From positions 124,001 to 188,000 of the forward strand of contig NZ_RCIZ01000006.1 of NCBI RefSeq assembly GCF_003666685.1: a stretch of DNA of 64,000 nucleotides, written 5' to 3'. The notes under the pieces were generated by a model, which saw nothing but the letters and a program-made list of their open reading frames with translations, had not been told where the DNA came from and did no database searches. The stretch comes from Mesorhizobium sp. YM1C-6-2 (GTDB lineage: Bacteria > Pseudomonadota > Alphaproteobacteria > Rhizobiales > Rhizobiaceae). A program made the translations under genes and the position numbers. Numbering within the stretch: the first letter of the stretch is position 1; each line of letters begins with the position of its first letter. Positions 17,014-25,502 of this stretch are shown piece after piece.

Positions 17014-19080
17014 TCAGTCCCGCGCGCGTCTTGAAGGCCGACCCTCGCGCGAACGCCGGCGCGGCCCGCCGTCGCCGCCATCGCCCTCGGCAAGCACCTT
17101 TCTCGGCGGCAGTTTCACCTCCGCAGCGAGCTTGGGGAACGGGTCGACCTTGTTGGGCAGCGCCATCGCGTTGATGAAGAGCTGCTGGAAGTCGGGCTCC
17201 AGCGCGGTCTCGATCTTCTCGATCTTCGACACTTCCTGCTCGATCTCGCGCCGGTGCTCGCGGTTCAGGAGCGCCATCAGCGCGCCGGTGCCGGAGGCGT
17301 TGCCGACCGCCTTCACCTCGGCGAGGTCGCAGTCGGGGATGAGGCCGAGCACCATGGCGTATTTCGGATCGATGAAGGAACCGAACGCCCCGGCGAAGCG
17401 GATCGTGTCCACTTCGGTGACGCCCTGCTTGTCCATCAACAGCTTGATGCCTGCGTACAGCGCCGCCTTGGCGAGCTGGACGGCGCGTACGTCGTTCTGC
17501 GTCACCGAGATGCGCGGCTCGCCGTCGCGCAGCAGATAGGAGAAGGTGCGCCCGTTGCTGATGATGCGCGGGCTTCGCGCGGCCAGTTCGCCGTCGACCA
17601 CGCCATCCTCGGAAATGACGCCGGAAAGATACATCTCGGCGATCACCTCGATGATCGCCGAGCCGCATATGCCGGTCACGCCGGTGGCCTTGGCGGCCTC
17701 CTCGAAACCTTCCTCGTCGGACCATTTGTCGACGCCGATGACGCGGTATTTGGGTTCCAGCGTGTCGGGATCGATGCGCACGCGCTCGATGGCGCCGGGC
17801 GCGGCGCGCTGGCCGGACGAGATTTCCGCGCCCTCGAAGGCCGGCCCGGTGGGTGAGGATGCAGCCACCACCCGCGTGCGATTGCCGAGCACGATCTCGG
17901 CATTGGTGCCGACGTCGACCAGGAGCATCATGCGGTCCTGCCGGTAGGGGCCTTCGGACAGGGTTGCGCCGGCGGCGTCGGCGCCGACATGGCCGGCGAT
18001 GCAGGGCAGGGTGTAGAGCCGCGCGCCGGGGCTGACCTCTATGCCGATCTCATGCGCCCAGAACTGCATCGAGCCCGAGACGGCGAGCGCGAAAGGCGCC
18101 TGGCCGAGCTCGGTCGGATCGATGCCCAGGAACAGGTGATGCATGATCGGATTGGCGACGAAAACGCAGTCGAAAATGTCGTGACGGTCGACGCCGCTTT
18201 CGGCACAGACCTTGCCGATCAGGTCGTTCACCGCGTCGCGGACCGCCTTGGTCATCGCCTGCTGGCCGTCCGGGTTCATCATGACGTAGGAGACGCGGCT
18301 CATCACGTCTTCGCCGAACCGGATTTGCGGGTTGGGCACGCCGGCCGACGCCACGATGCGGCCGGACAGCAGCGAGACGAGATGCATGGCGATCGTCGTC
18401 GAGCCGATGTCGCAGGCGATGCCGTAGGCTTCGTTCTTCAGGCCGGGATAGAGCGCGATGATGAAGGGACGCGACGATTCCATGTCGCGGTGGATCGCGG
18501 CGGTGACGGCCCAGTTCTCCTTGCGCAGGATCTTCTGCACCTCGGGCACGAGATGCGGCGCGACCAGCAGGTCCTTCCAGCCCCAGTCCCTGGCAAGCAC
18601 GACCTTCAGGCGGTCGAGGTCGCCGAGCGGCTTGTGCATGTCGGGCTCGTCGACCTCGACATAGCACATCTGCACCGCCGCGTTGCGCTCGATGACGCGA
18701 TCCGTCGCCGCCTTGCGCACGATCTGCGCGTTGATCACCGTGTCCTGCGGCACGTCGACGACGAGGTCGCCCTGGATCGTCGCCGAGCAGGAGAGGCGAC
18801 GGCCTTCGGGCAGGCCCCTCACGCGCTCGTAGCGCTCTTCCTTCGGCCCCTTCGGCGAGATGTGGTCGTTGGACGAGACGATCTTGTGCTTGGCGAAATT
18901 ACCTTCCTGCACCTCGATCTGGCAGCGTCCGCAAGTGGCGCGTCCGCCGCACACGCTCTCGACATAGACGCCGAGCTGGCGCGCGGCGTCGAGCACCGGC
19001 GTTCCGACCGGAAACCGCCCGCGCTTGCCGGACGGCATGAACAGGACAAGGGGATCTGTGATGTTGGCGGGTGAATTCAC
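17014..19080 (-). CDS. Reductive activator of corrinoid protein (RACo, ASKHA/DUF4445)
   Basis: 688 aa. N-terminal [2Fe-2S] ferredoxin domain with C44, C50, C53 and C98; a linker; then an ASKHA-type ATPase (DUF4445) with phosphate loops DIGSTT (224-229) and DVGTN (389-393), and the SPTGPAFEGAEISSG segment. RACo-type proteins use ATP to drive electrons onto inactive Co(II)-corrinoid so that the Co(I) methyl acceptor is restored. The last about 25 residues are an Arg/Gly-rich tail (PRRRSREGRPSRRARD) not needed by the family core. It starts 9 bases after the methyl-THF:corrinoid methyltransferase gene and is clearly its operon partner. Confidence 0.92.
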   Translation of the reverse strand: MNSPANITDPLVLFMPSGKRGRFPVGTPVLDAARQLGVYVESVCGGRATCGRCQIEVQEGNFAKHKIVSSNDHISPKGPKEERYERVRGLPEGRRLSCSATIQGDLVVDVPQDTVINAQIVRKAATDRVIERNAAVQMCYVEVDEPDMHKPLGDLDRLKVVLARDWGWKDLLVAPHLVPEVQKILRKENWAVTAAIHRDMESSRPFIIALYPGLKNEAYGIACDIGSTTIAMHLVSLLSGRIVASAGVPNPQIRFGEDVMSRVSYVMMNPDGQQAMTKAVRDAVNDLIGKVCAESGVDRHDIFDCVFVANPIMHHLFLGIDPTELGQAPFALAVSGSMQFWAHEIGIEVSPGARLYTLPCIAGHVGADAAGATLSEGPYRQDRMMLLVDVGTNAEIVLGNRTRVVAASSPTGPAFEGAEISSGQRAAPGAIERVRIDPDTLEPKYRVIGVDKWSDEEGFEEAAKATGVTGICGSAIIEVIAEMYLSGVISEDGVVDGELAARSPRIISNGRTFSYLLRDGEPRISVTQNDVRAVQLAKAALYAGIKLLMDKQGVTEVDTIRFAGAFGSFIDPKYAMVLGLIPDCDLAEVKAVGNASGTGALMALLNREHRREIEQEVSKIEKIETALEPDFQQLFINAMALPNKVDPFPKLAAEVKLPPRKVLAEGDGGDGGPRRRSREGRPSRRARD

Positions 19081-19089
19081 GATCGAGGA

Positions 19090-20064
19090 TTACCCCGCTG
19101 CCCTTCGCGCATCGCGGCCGCCGCGGCGGCGTCCGCCGCCAGCCGCCGCTCCTTCCGCGCCCGGCGAAACCACCGGCACGGGGGCGGGCGCGGCGTGCTC
19201 GCCCGGCTTGTAGTCCTTGTAGGTCTTGATCCAGGTCATGCAGTCGCGGTCGGTGCCGGCGAGCACGTTGGCGCCGCGCACCGCCTCCATCTCCTGCGGA
19301 CGGACCGGGTTCATGATGGCGCTGGTCATGCCGGCGCCGATCACCATCGGGATGAAGGCGGCGTTGATGCCGTGGCGGTGCGGCAGGCCGAACGAGATGT
19401 TGGAGAGGCCGCAGGTCGTATTGACCTTCAGCTCCTCGCGCAGGCGCCGCAGCAGCGCGAAGACCTGGCGGCCCGCATCGCCCAGCGCGCCGATCGGCAT
19501 GACCAACGGGTCGACCACCACGTCATGCGACGGAATGCCGAAATCGGCGCAGCGTTCGACAATCTTCTTCGCCACAGCGAAACGGACGTCCGGGTCCATG
19601 GAGATGCCGGTCTCGTCGTTGGAGATCGCCACCACCGGCACGTTGTACTTCTTCACCAACGGCAGGATGGCCTCGAGCTTCTCCTCCTCGCCGGTGACCG
19701 AGTTCACCAGAGGGCGGCCCTTGGCGACCTTGAGGCCCGCCTCGATCGCCGCCGTCACCGAACTGTCGATCGACAGCGGCAGGTCGACGAGGTTCTGGAC
19801 GATCTCCAGCGTCTGCACCAGCAGGCCGGGTTCGGTAGCATTGGGGTCGACCGCCGTCACGCCGGCGTTCACGTCGAGCATGGTTGCGCCGCAGGCGGCC
19901 TGTTCCAGCGCATCCTTGATCACCGTCTCGAAGTTGCCGGCCTGCATCTCGGCCGCCAGTTTCTTGCGGCCGGTCGGGTTGATGCGCTCGCCGATGACGC
20001 AGAAGGGCTGGTCGAAGCCGATGACGATTTCGCGGGTCGCCGAAGCGACGATCGTGCGGGTCAT
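19090..20064 (-). CDS. Methyltetrahydrofolate:corrinoid methyltransferase (pterin-binding, DHPS-like)
   Basis: 324 aa TIM-barrel pterin-binding protein. Motifs are GERINPTGRK near residue 25, DVNAG near 64, LSIDSS near 97 and NSVTGEE near 120, as in AcsE/MetH-type folate methyltransferases rather than dihydropteroate synthase. In this context it should move methyl groups between the corrinoid protein and THF. The C-terminus carries a Pro/Ala linker and an Arg/Gly tail (GGGRRRGGRDARRAAG). It is the first gene of a two-gene operon with RACo and has a 22-bp palindrome 15 bases before its ATG, so expression is probably controlled by that operator. Confidence 0.9.
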   Translation of the reverse strand: MTRTIVASATREIVIGFDQPFCVIGERINPTGRKKLAAEMQAGNFETVIKDALEQAACGATMLDVNAGVTAVDPNATEPGLLVQTLEIVQNLVDLPLSIDSSVTAAIEAGLKVAKGRPLVNSVTGEEEKLEAILPLVKKYNVPVVAISNDETGISMDPDVRFAVAKKIVERCADFGIPSHDVVVDPLVMPIGALGDAGRQVFALLRRLREELKVNTTCGLSNISFGLPHRHGINAAFIPMVIGAGMTSAIMNPVRPQEMEAVRGANVLAGTDRDCMTWIKTYKDYKPGEHAAPAPVPVVSPGAEGAAAGGGRRRGGRDARRAAG

Positions 20065-20078
20065 AAATCTCTCCGTAT

Positions 20079-20100
20079 GATATAAAGACTTCTTTATATC
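20079..20100. promoter_or_regulatory. SahR-like palindrome upstream of methyl-THF:corrinoid methyltransferase
   Basis: GATATAAAGA-CT-TCTTTATATC, perfect 10-bp arms with a 2-base centre, 15 bases upstream of the start codon. A near-identical site precedes the homocysteine methyltransferase gene at 40467-40488. The shape matches what I recall of operators of SahR, the ArsR-family regulator of methionine-cycle genes that senses S-adenosylhomocysteine. Confidence 0.75.
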
Positions 20101-20132
20101 GTTATCTGTTTGCGATCAAGCGACAGGCGATG

Positions 20133-21233
20133 TCAATGCGCGGACTTCACCATATCGACCTGGGTTTCGGTTATGTTGTCATTGAGCAGGTGGTCGAGAC
20201 GCTGGGCGACGAGCGCATCGTCCGCCCGGGCCTCGCGCTTCCAGGGCCTGCGGCCCTTCAGTACGCCCGATTCATCGACGATCTCGGCGACATATTCCTC
20301 CTGGCGGTAGGCCATCACATGGACGCCCGACACGCCGGGGATTTCCTTCACCTCGTTGATGATGTCGATGCAGAGCTGCTTGCCTTCCTTCTTCTGGTCC
20401 TGGGCGCCCTCCAGCCGCTTGATGACGGAATCCGGGATGTGAATGCCGGGAACGTTGGAACGGATCCATTTCGCCGTCTTTGCCGAGGCCAGCGGTCCGA
20501 CCCCGACCAGGATGAAGACCTTTTCGGTGAAGCCGAGATCGCTGGCCTTCTGCATGAAGGTCCTGAACATCGGCACGTCGAAGCAATACTGGCTCTGCAC
20601 GAACTGCGCGCCGGCGGCGATCTTCTTGCCGAGGTGGATCGGCCGGAAATCGTAGGGCGGGGCGAACGGGTTGATCGCCGCGCCGAGGAAAAGCTGCGGC
20701 GGCGTGGTCAGCTTGCGGCCGGACAGGAATTTTCCGTTGTCGCGCATGATGCGGATGGTCTCGAGCAGCGACATGGAATCGAGGTCGAACACCGGCTTGG
20801 CGCCCGGCTGGTCGCCCGCCTGCACGCCGTCGCCGGTGAGGCAAAGGATGTTCGCGACGCCCATGGCGGCGCCGCCCAGCACGTCGCCCTGGATGGCGAT
20901 GCGGTTCTTGTCGCGGCAGGCGATCTGCATGACCGGCGCATAGCCCATGCGCGTCAGCAGCGCGCAGATGCCGACCGAGGACATGTGGCAGTTGGCGCCC
21001 GACGCATCGACGGCGTTGATCGCGTCGACCCAGCCATCGAACACCTTCGCACGGTTGTAGACGTCTTCCGGATCGGCGCTGTCGGGCGGATTGAGCTCGG
21101 TGGTGACGGCGAACTCGCCGCGTCTCAGCACCCGCTCCAGCCGGCCGCGCGAGGTGTGGCCGGGCAGGGGTTCCAGCGGCAGATGGATGCCTTCAGGGTT
21201 TTCGTCAGGGTGGATGGGACGCTGCTCGCTCAT
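20133..21233 (-). CDS. Methylenetetrahydrofolate reductase, catalytic subunit
   Basis: 366 aa MetF-type TIM-barrel flavoprotein: VTTELNPPD near the start (catalytic Glu region), CLTGDG, QSQYCFD, and GVGPLAS in the usual order. It normally interconverts methylene-THF and methyl-THF; beside a corrinoid demethylation system it probably runs towards methylene-THF. The start MSEQRPIHPD overlaps the stop of the upstream MTHFR_C gene (ATGA), so the two are translationally coupled. This is not the plain biosynthetic metF arrangement, because the partner cysteine-rich protein is retained. Confidence 0.92.
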   Translation of the reverse strand: MSEQRPIHPDENPEGIHLPLEPLPGHTSRGRLERVLRRGEFAVTTELNPPDSADPEDVYNRAKVFDGWVDAINAVDASGANCHMSSVGICALLTRMGYAPVMQIACRDKNRIAIQGDVLGGAAMGVANILCLTGDGVQAGDQPGAKPVFDLDSMSLLETIRIMRDNGKFLSGRKLTTPPQLFLGAAINPFAPPYDFRPIHLGKKIAAGAQFVQSQYCFDVPMFRTFMQKASDLGFTEKVFILVGVGPLASAKTAKWIRSNVPGIHIPDSVIKRLEGAQDQKKEGKQLCIDIINEVKEIPGVSGVHVMAYRQEEYVAEIVDESGVLKGRRPWKREARADDALVAQRLDHLLNDNITETQVDMVKSAH

Positions 21234-21883
21234 GCCGAAGCCCCCGTCTTCGCCGCTTCGCGCGTGGCGGCCGCCTGCGCCGTCACCCGCAGCCAGGCGG
21301 AGGTTTCGCGGAGCGACTGGTCGACCGGCTTCTGCACGGCGAGGATCGCATCGCCCTTGACCATGTTGCGCGAGCCTTCCCAGGCCTTCACCCACACGCA
21401 GGGCATGTCGGGCTCGACCTCGCAATTGCCGTTGGCGCGCACACCGCCGCAGGGTCCGTTGCGCAACTGCTTGGGGCAGTTCATCGGGCAGGACATGCCG
21501 GTCGAGGACAGGATGCACTGGCCGCACATGCGGCAGTCGAACATCAAGCCCTTCACCCGCTTCTCGACAAACTTCACCGGCGCCTCGACGCGGCCGTAGC
21601 CGATGCCCTTCCAAAGCGGATGAAGCATCAGGAACATGTCGGCGAAGCGTGCATAAAACCATTCGAGCGCCCGGGAGTGGCGGATCGACCAGAGCCTGAC
21701 CGAATAGGAGCGCTGCACGCGCCGCTGCGGCGACACGTCGGCCGGCTTGTAGTCGGACTTCGGCGCCGTCTTCTTGACGATGGTCGCCTGCGTCACGCCT
21801 GCCGCGGCGCTCGGTGGAATTATCTCGCCCGCGGCGCTCGCCGGGCCTTTCGCCGTTGTCGAGATCGGCTGGGTGCTATCCAT
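21230..21883 (-). CDS. MTHFR C-terminal-domain protein (cysteine-rich partner)
   Basis: 217 aa. Residues 1-60 are Ala/Pro/Thr-rich and probably disordered. The rest is the MTHFR_C family (PF12225) with eight cysteines at 117, 120, 123, 132, 136, 145, 154 and 162 (CRMCGQC, CPMNC, GPCGG). In acetogens and methylotrophs this domain accompanies MetF and is thought to bind metal or Fe-S and hand over electrons. The start MDSTQPIST overlaps the upstream gene's stop by 8 bases, and its stop overlaps the MTHFR start, making a tight three-gene operon. Confidence 0.88.
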   Translation of the reverse strand: MDSTQPISTTAKGPASAAGEIIPPSAAAGVTQATIVKKTAPKSDYKPADVSPQRRVQRSYSVRLWSIRHSRALEWFYARFADMFLMLHPLWKGIGYGRVEAPVKFVEKRVKGLMFDCRMCGQCILSSTGMSCPMNCPKQLRNGPCGGVRANGNCEVEPDMPCVWVKAWEGSRNMVKGDAILAVQKPVDQSLRETSAWLRVTAQAAATREAAKTGASA

Positions 21884-22178
21884 TTTCCTTGCCGCCTGCC
21901 TTGGCGAGGGCGACCAGCCGTTCCCGATCATACTGTCTGTCGAGTTCGTCCGCCGCCTTCGCGACTTCCGCTTCGAGATCATCGCTGACCGTCACCGGAT
22001 CAGCCTTGCGCCATTCCGCCAGGTAGGCGTCGGTCTCGGCCGCGCCGGAGCGCATCGCCGCCATGTCGATCGCCTCGGTGAAGCGCAGCGGCAGTTCGCG
22101 CTTGGCGTTCTGCCGCCCCTTCTTGACGATCACCTGGGCCGGAATGTCGCGCCAGTAGACGATGATCAGATCGGCCAT
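21876..22178 (-). CDS. PF13769 ('virulence factor') family small protein
   Basis: 100 aa starting MADLIIVYWRDIPAQVIVKK, a compact soluble protein with an acidic helical C-terminus. It matches the family historically labelled 'virulence factor' (PF13769, from memory). In this operon its genes overlap MTHFR_C by 8 bases, so an accessory role in the folate/corrinoid branch is more likely than virulence. The function is unknown. It is the first gene of the MTHFR operon; no operator-like palindrome was seen in the 130 bases upstream. Confidence 0.8.
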   Translation of the reverse strand: MADLIIVYWRDIPAQVIVKKGRQNAKRELPLRFTEAIDMAAMRSGAAETDAYLAEWRKADPVTVSDDLEAEVAKAADELDRQYDRERLVALAKAGGKENG

Positions 22179-22310
22179 AGTAGTCTCGCTCTTTCAAGGA
22201 TTTCAGCATTGCCGGAAGCGGAAATGGCCCGCTTCTCATGGGACGACGCGCGCGCATTCAAAAGCGACGCGCGAGGGTGACGCATATAGGAAAGTCTGCG
22301 GCGTCCTAGC

Positions 22311-23087
22311 CTACCACACGCCCTTGGTCAGGCCGGTCCACAGATAGAACCAGACCGTCGGGTGGTACCATTGCTTCGAGGGCAGGTCCGGCGTCACTGG
22401 TTTGAGCCGGCCATCGAGCGCGTCTTCCACGCCCTTGATGCAGATTTCCCGCGACATCACCGCCAGCCGCAGGGCGTAGTTGGTGAGGTTGTCGCCGCGC
22501 TCAGGCTTGCCGCGCACCTGGTGAAGGACGTCGCCGGTGTCGACACCGGCGTCGACCAAGTGCACCGTGGTGCCGAAATTGCCGGCGTCGCCGGTCGCCA
22601 GCGACCAGTAGCCGCCATTCATGCCCCGGTATTTGGGCGTTATCCCTGCATGGTAGTTGAGCACGGGGCAGGAGATCGCCGCCAGCGTCTCCTTCGACAG
22701 CAGGCGGCATCCCGCCAGCAGGACGACCTCGGCCTGCATCCCCCGGACCGTATCGGCAAGTTCCGGCGAGTCGGCGGAGGCGACGCGCACGACCGGTATG
22801 TCGGCGCCGAGTTCGGTCTCGGCTCCGTCGCCCGCGATGCTGCGCTGGTCGCGCGACGACAGAAACAGCTTTCTCAGCCGCGTGAAAACCATCGTCCCCA
22901 ACTGGCCGGCGACTTCGATCCAGCCGAGCTTGCGGGCGCGGCGCAACAGCAGCCGCTTCTTCGATTCCGGGTCCTCGAGGATCACGGTCGCTTCGCCAAG
23001 GCGATCCCTTATCGCATTGACGATGATCCAGACATGCGGACCGCCCGCCGTGACGATGGCAATTCGCGAAGGCTGCATGTGGGTCAC
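22311..23087 (-). CDS. Formyltransferase-family protein
   Basis: 258 aa. The 10-formyl-THF-dependent transferase core is visible: VLNYHAGITPKYRG followed by GGYWSL, and DAGVDTGDVL, giving the Asn-His-Asp catalytic set of formyltransferases. An N-terminal extension (about residues 1-100) replaces the usual compact fold. The acceptor is unknown; sugar amines or a small metabolite are possible. The start is GTG 23087, overlapping the exoD stop (GTGA), or ATG 23078 with MQPSRIAIV. Coupling to exoD hints at surface polysaccharide modification, while the neighbouring folate genes are the alternative context. Confidence 0.82.
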   Translation of the reverse strand: MTHMQPSRIAIVTAGGPHVWIIVNAIRDRLGEATVILEDPESKKRLLLRRARKLGWIEVAGQLGTMVFTRLRKLFLSSRDQRSIAGDGAETELGADIPVVRVASADSPELADTVRGMQAEVVLLAGCRLLSKETLAAISCPVLNYHAGITPKYRGMNGGYWSLATGDAGNFGTTVHLVDAGVDTGDVLHQVRGKPERGDNLTNYALRLAVMSREICIKGVEDALDGRLKPVTPDLPSKQWYHPTVWFYLWTGLTKGVW

Positions 23088-23743
23088 ATCAGCCAGCCGA
23101 GCGCGGCATTGGTGGCGACGCCCGCCGCGCCTATGACGGCGGCGATCACGCAGAAGGAGGCGATGCAGATTGCGCCGCCGACCGCAAGCAGAAGCCCGTC
23201 GCGCTCCGACAGCGCCAGCCCGAGCAGCGCGGTGGCGAAGGCCGGCAGCCAGTTACCGAGCGGGATCGGCAGCGTCACCACGATCGCCAGCACCAGCGTG
23301 ATGCCGCCGATGATGCGGTCGCCCTGCCGGCGCCAGAACGGCCAGTAGCGCGGGCGGATGACGCGCTCGATCCGGACCAGGCGTGGAATGATCCACTCCA
23401 TCGCGGAACGGAACGTGTCGGCGTTGAGCGAACGGTTCGCCAGGGCGTCGGGCAGCCAGGTCTGCTTGGCGCCATACACCATCTGTGCCGAGACGATGAT
23501 CAGCGGCACGCCGAGCACGGCGGAGGCGCCGGGCGGCAGCGGCAGCAGGTTGAAGGCGGCGAAGAGCACCAGCAGCGGCGCGAAGCTGCGGTTGCCGAGC
23601 GCATCGCGGATATGGCCGAGCGAGACGGGGCCGTGCGCGTCCCTGGCGAGCTGGGCGAAGAGATCCGACAACCGGCGCGGCCGGCGGCGCCTTGGCGCGC
23701 CGTCGATCGGCCCGTTCTCGAAATCCGTCGTTTCCGCTCTCAT
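23084..23743 (-). CDS. exoD: ExoD-family exopolysaccharide synthesis membrane protein
   Basis: 219 aa integral membrane protein with the ExoD pattern: an N-terminal cytoplasmic part, LLPLPPGASAVLGVPLI hairpin, IPRLVRIERVIRPR loop, and three to four further hydrophobic segments. ExoD proteins are needed for normal exopolysaccharide and alkali tolerance in Sinorhizobium, though the biochemical role is unknown. It overlaps the formyltransferase by four bases. The upstream region of 130 bases separates it from DUF4893. Confidence 0.88.
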   Translation of the reverse strand: MRAETTDFENGPIDGAPRRRRPRRLSDLFAQLARDAHGPVSLGHIRDALGNRSFAPLLVLFAAFNLLPLPPGASAVLGVPLIIVSAQMVYGAKQTWLPDALANRSLNADTFRSAMEWIIPRLVRIERVIRPRYWPFWRRQGDRIIGGITLVLAIVVTLPIPLGNWLPAFATALLGLALSERDGLLLAVGGAICIASFCVIAAVIGAAGVATNAALGWLM

Positions 23744-23873
23744 ACCCTTGCACGCACCTCACGCCGCATGGTCCACCCTGCGTCTCCTCCATTCTGCCTC
23801 CGCAGGGTTAACCCGTGATGACAGGAGCGGACCGGACCAATGTGCGGGCTGGCGTCCCCGAATTCAACCGGCT

Positions 23874-24449
23874 TCAGCGTCTGAACTCGAGTATGTCAAG
23901 CTTGGATTCGTATTTCGGGGCGGGGAATTCGATGCGCCATTCGGCCGGGCCGGTGCGGAACGCATAGCCGACCTGGTCGGTATCGGGCCCGCTGCCGTAG
24001 GGTTGCGGCTTGTCTGCCGCGATGGAGAAGGAACCGAGATAGATGGTCCGCGTCTGGCTGTCGTCGTAGAAGCGGCCGGTCGTGCGTTGCGAGCCGGTCA
24101 GTTTTTCCAGCTTCCACCCGGATCCGTCGTCGCTCACCCGGCATTTGAACCAGCCGTATACCACCAGCGGCGAAAGCCCGCCCAGCTTGGTCGTGCGGCA
24201 GCGCCAGTCGCCGCCGAGATCGAAGTCGGGCAGGGACAGCAGCGGCTTCGCTAGAAGCGCCTCAAGCTCCGCGAGTTGGGCCTGGTCCCCGTCCTTCGCC
24301 TCAGTGAGCGCTTCAGTGCGGGTGTCCTCGTAGGCCTCGAGCCGCGCCTTGTCGGCCGCCGTCATCAGCTTCTGCACGACGCCGTCCGCGAGCGCCGACG
24401 AGGCGGACAGGGTGAGAAGCGCGGCGAGCGCGAAGCTGGAGGGTTTCAT
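23874..24449 (-). CDS. DUF4893 secreted protein
   Basis: 191 aa with signal peptide (MKPSSFALAALLTLSASSALA). The mature part has GGDWRCRTTK, YGWFKCRV, GSQRTTGRFYDD and WRIEFPAPKYESKLDILEFRR, blocks of the DUF4893 family. Probably a periplasmic beta-rich protein; function unknown. It follows the DUF1638 gene by 52 bases on the same strand, so co-transcription is possible although the topic looks different. Confidence 0.85.
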   Translation of the reverse strand: MKPSSFALAALLTLSASSALADGVVQKLMTAADKARLEAYEDTRTEALTEAKDGDQAQLAELEALLAKPLLSLPDFDLGGDWRCRTTKLGGLSPLVVYGWFKCRVSDDGSGWKLEKLTGSQRTTGRFYDDSQTRTIYLGSFSIAADKPQPYGSGPDTDQVGYAFRTGPAEWRIEFPAPKYESKLDILEFRR

Positions 24450-24501
24450 CAGAGGTCTCCGTTTCCGGACGGAAAGGGCAGGGGAATCCGGCGCTTTTGG
24501 G

Positions 24502-25170
24502 TCAGCGGCCCGCGCCGACGACCGCCTGCGTCAGATCGCCATAGCCGGTGAAGCGGTATTCGTAGTCGAGGCCGAGATAGTCGGCCGCCCACTTCGCCTT
24601 CCTCTGCAGCTCCGCATCCTCGGTCTGCGCCAGATAGACGATCTTGGTGTAGTTGCCGAACACCATCTCTTTCAGTTCCGGATGCTCTTCGAGTTTCAGC
24701 GGCTCGATCACGAAGGCCTCGAACTGCCTGGCGAGCAGGTCGGTGAGATAGAAGGCGGTGAACTCGTTGTCGGTGTTTTCCGCGAAGGTTTCGTTGCCGG
24801 TGAAGAAGGAATAGCAGTGCGGCCCGCCGATCCGCTCGATGCCTTCCTCGGCGCAGATACGGTCCAGTTGCCCCTGCGTGCCGCACTCGGCATAGCCGAT
24901 GAAGATGCGCGAATAACCTTCGCGCCGCGCGTCCGCGATCGCCTCGCGCATCGCCGGCGCGATCTTCTCGGGATAGACGTGCCAGATCGCCGGCAGGCAG
25001 ACGAGATCGATATGCTTCAGCCCATTGGAGCGGCAGATGGCAATCACTTCGCGGGCGATGGCGCCGCAGGCGATGATCCGTACGCGGTCCGCGAGCGGAA
25101 CGGAGGCTGCGACAATGCCTCCCTTCGCGATCACATCCGGAGCGACCACCGCTCCCGCTTCGTCCGTCAT
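24502..25170 (-). CDS. DUF1638 protein, corrinoid-methyltransferase associated
   Basis: 222 aa from MTDEAGAVV (ATG 25170). The DUF1638 pattern of conserved cysteines and histidines is visible: C35 (ACGAIARE), C58 and H64 (CLPAIWHVYPE), C96 (YAECGTQG), H118/C119 (GPHCY). The set could bind a metal. DUF1638 genes commonly neighbour methylamine-type methyltransferase and corrinoid protein genes, but the role is unproven; cofactor handling or corrinoid delivery are candidates. It lies between the MTHFR operon and the corrinoid protein gene. Confidence 0.88.
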   Translation of the reverse strand: MTDEAGAVVAPDVIAKGGIVAASVPLADRVRIIACGAIAREVIAICRSNGLKHIDLVCLPAIWHVYPEKIAPAMREAIADARREGYSRIFIGYAECGTQGQLDRICAEEGIERIGGPHCYSFFTGNETFAENTDNEFTAFYLTDLLARQFEAFVIEPLKLEEHPELKEMVFGNYTKIVYLAQTEDAELQRKAKWAADYLGLDYEYRFTGYGDLTQAVVGAGR

Positions 25171-25288
25171 TGGCCTGCCTGTCGATGAGCCGGCGATCAA
25201 TTCGGCAAACTTGCCTGAATCAGGTGGAACCGACTATCGTCCTTTTCGTTGCTCTGCGCTTATCTAGTCATCGAGGGAGACATCGTCC

Positions 25289-25417
25289 ATGAAACTGTCG
25301 CGTCTGGCGTCCATCGCCACCATCCTGGTCTGCGCCCTGGCCGTAGCATCCTGCGCAAACACCGTCCGCGGCGTGAAGCGCGACGTTCAGTCCACGGCCA
25401 ACGCCATCGAGAACTGA
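25289..25417 (+). CDS. Entericidin-like small lipoprotein
   Basis: 42 aa: a signal peptide with lipobox VASC (Cys22 acylated) and a 20-residue tail TVRGVKRDVQSTANAIEN, the entericidin EcnA/B pattern. Shine-Dalgarno GAGGGAGA lies 9 bases upstream, and a strong terminator follows. Such bacteriolytic-like lipoproteins associate with the outer membrane; in alphaproteobacteria they are often under general stress control. Confidence 0.85.
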   Translation: MKLSRLASIATILVCALAVASCANTVRGVKRDVQSTANAIEN

Positions 25418-25446
25418 CACGCCGCAGGCGTCTCTTCGTCGAAAGC

Positions 25447-25474
25447 ACGGGTCGCGGTTTCGCGGCCCGTTTTG
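25447..25474 (+). terminator. Rho-independent terminator
   Basis: ACGGGTCGCG-GTTT-CGCGGCCCGT (10 bp, one G-T pair) followed by TTTGC, 29 bases after the entericidin stop and just before the convergent corrinoid-protein stop. Confidence 0.8.
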
Positions 25475-25502
25475 CATTCGGACGAACCTTGGGCGCGGAG
25501 CC

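Noticed and set aside
19090..20064. Dihydropteroate synthase (folP)
   Set aside because: The GERINPTGRK start and pairing with RACo and corrinoid genes fit methyl-THF:corrinoid methyltransferase; the folP context (folB, folK) is absent.
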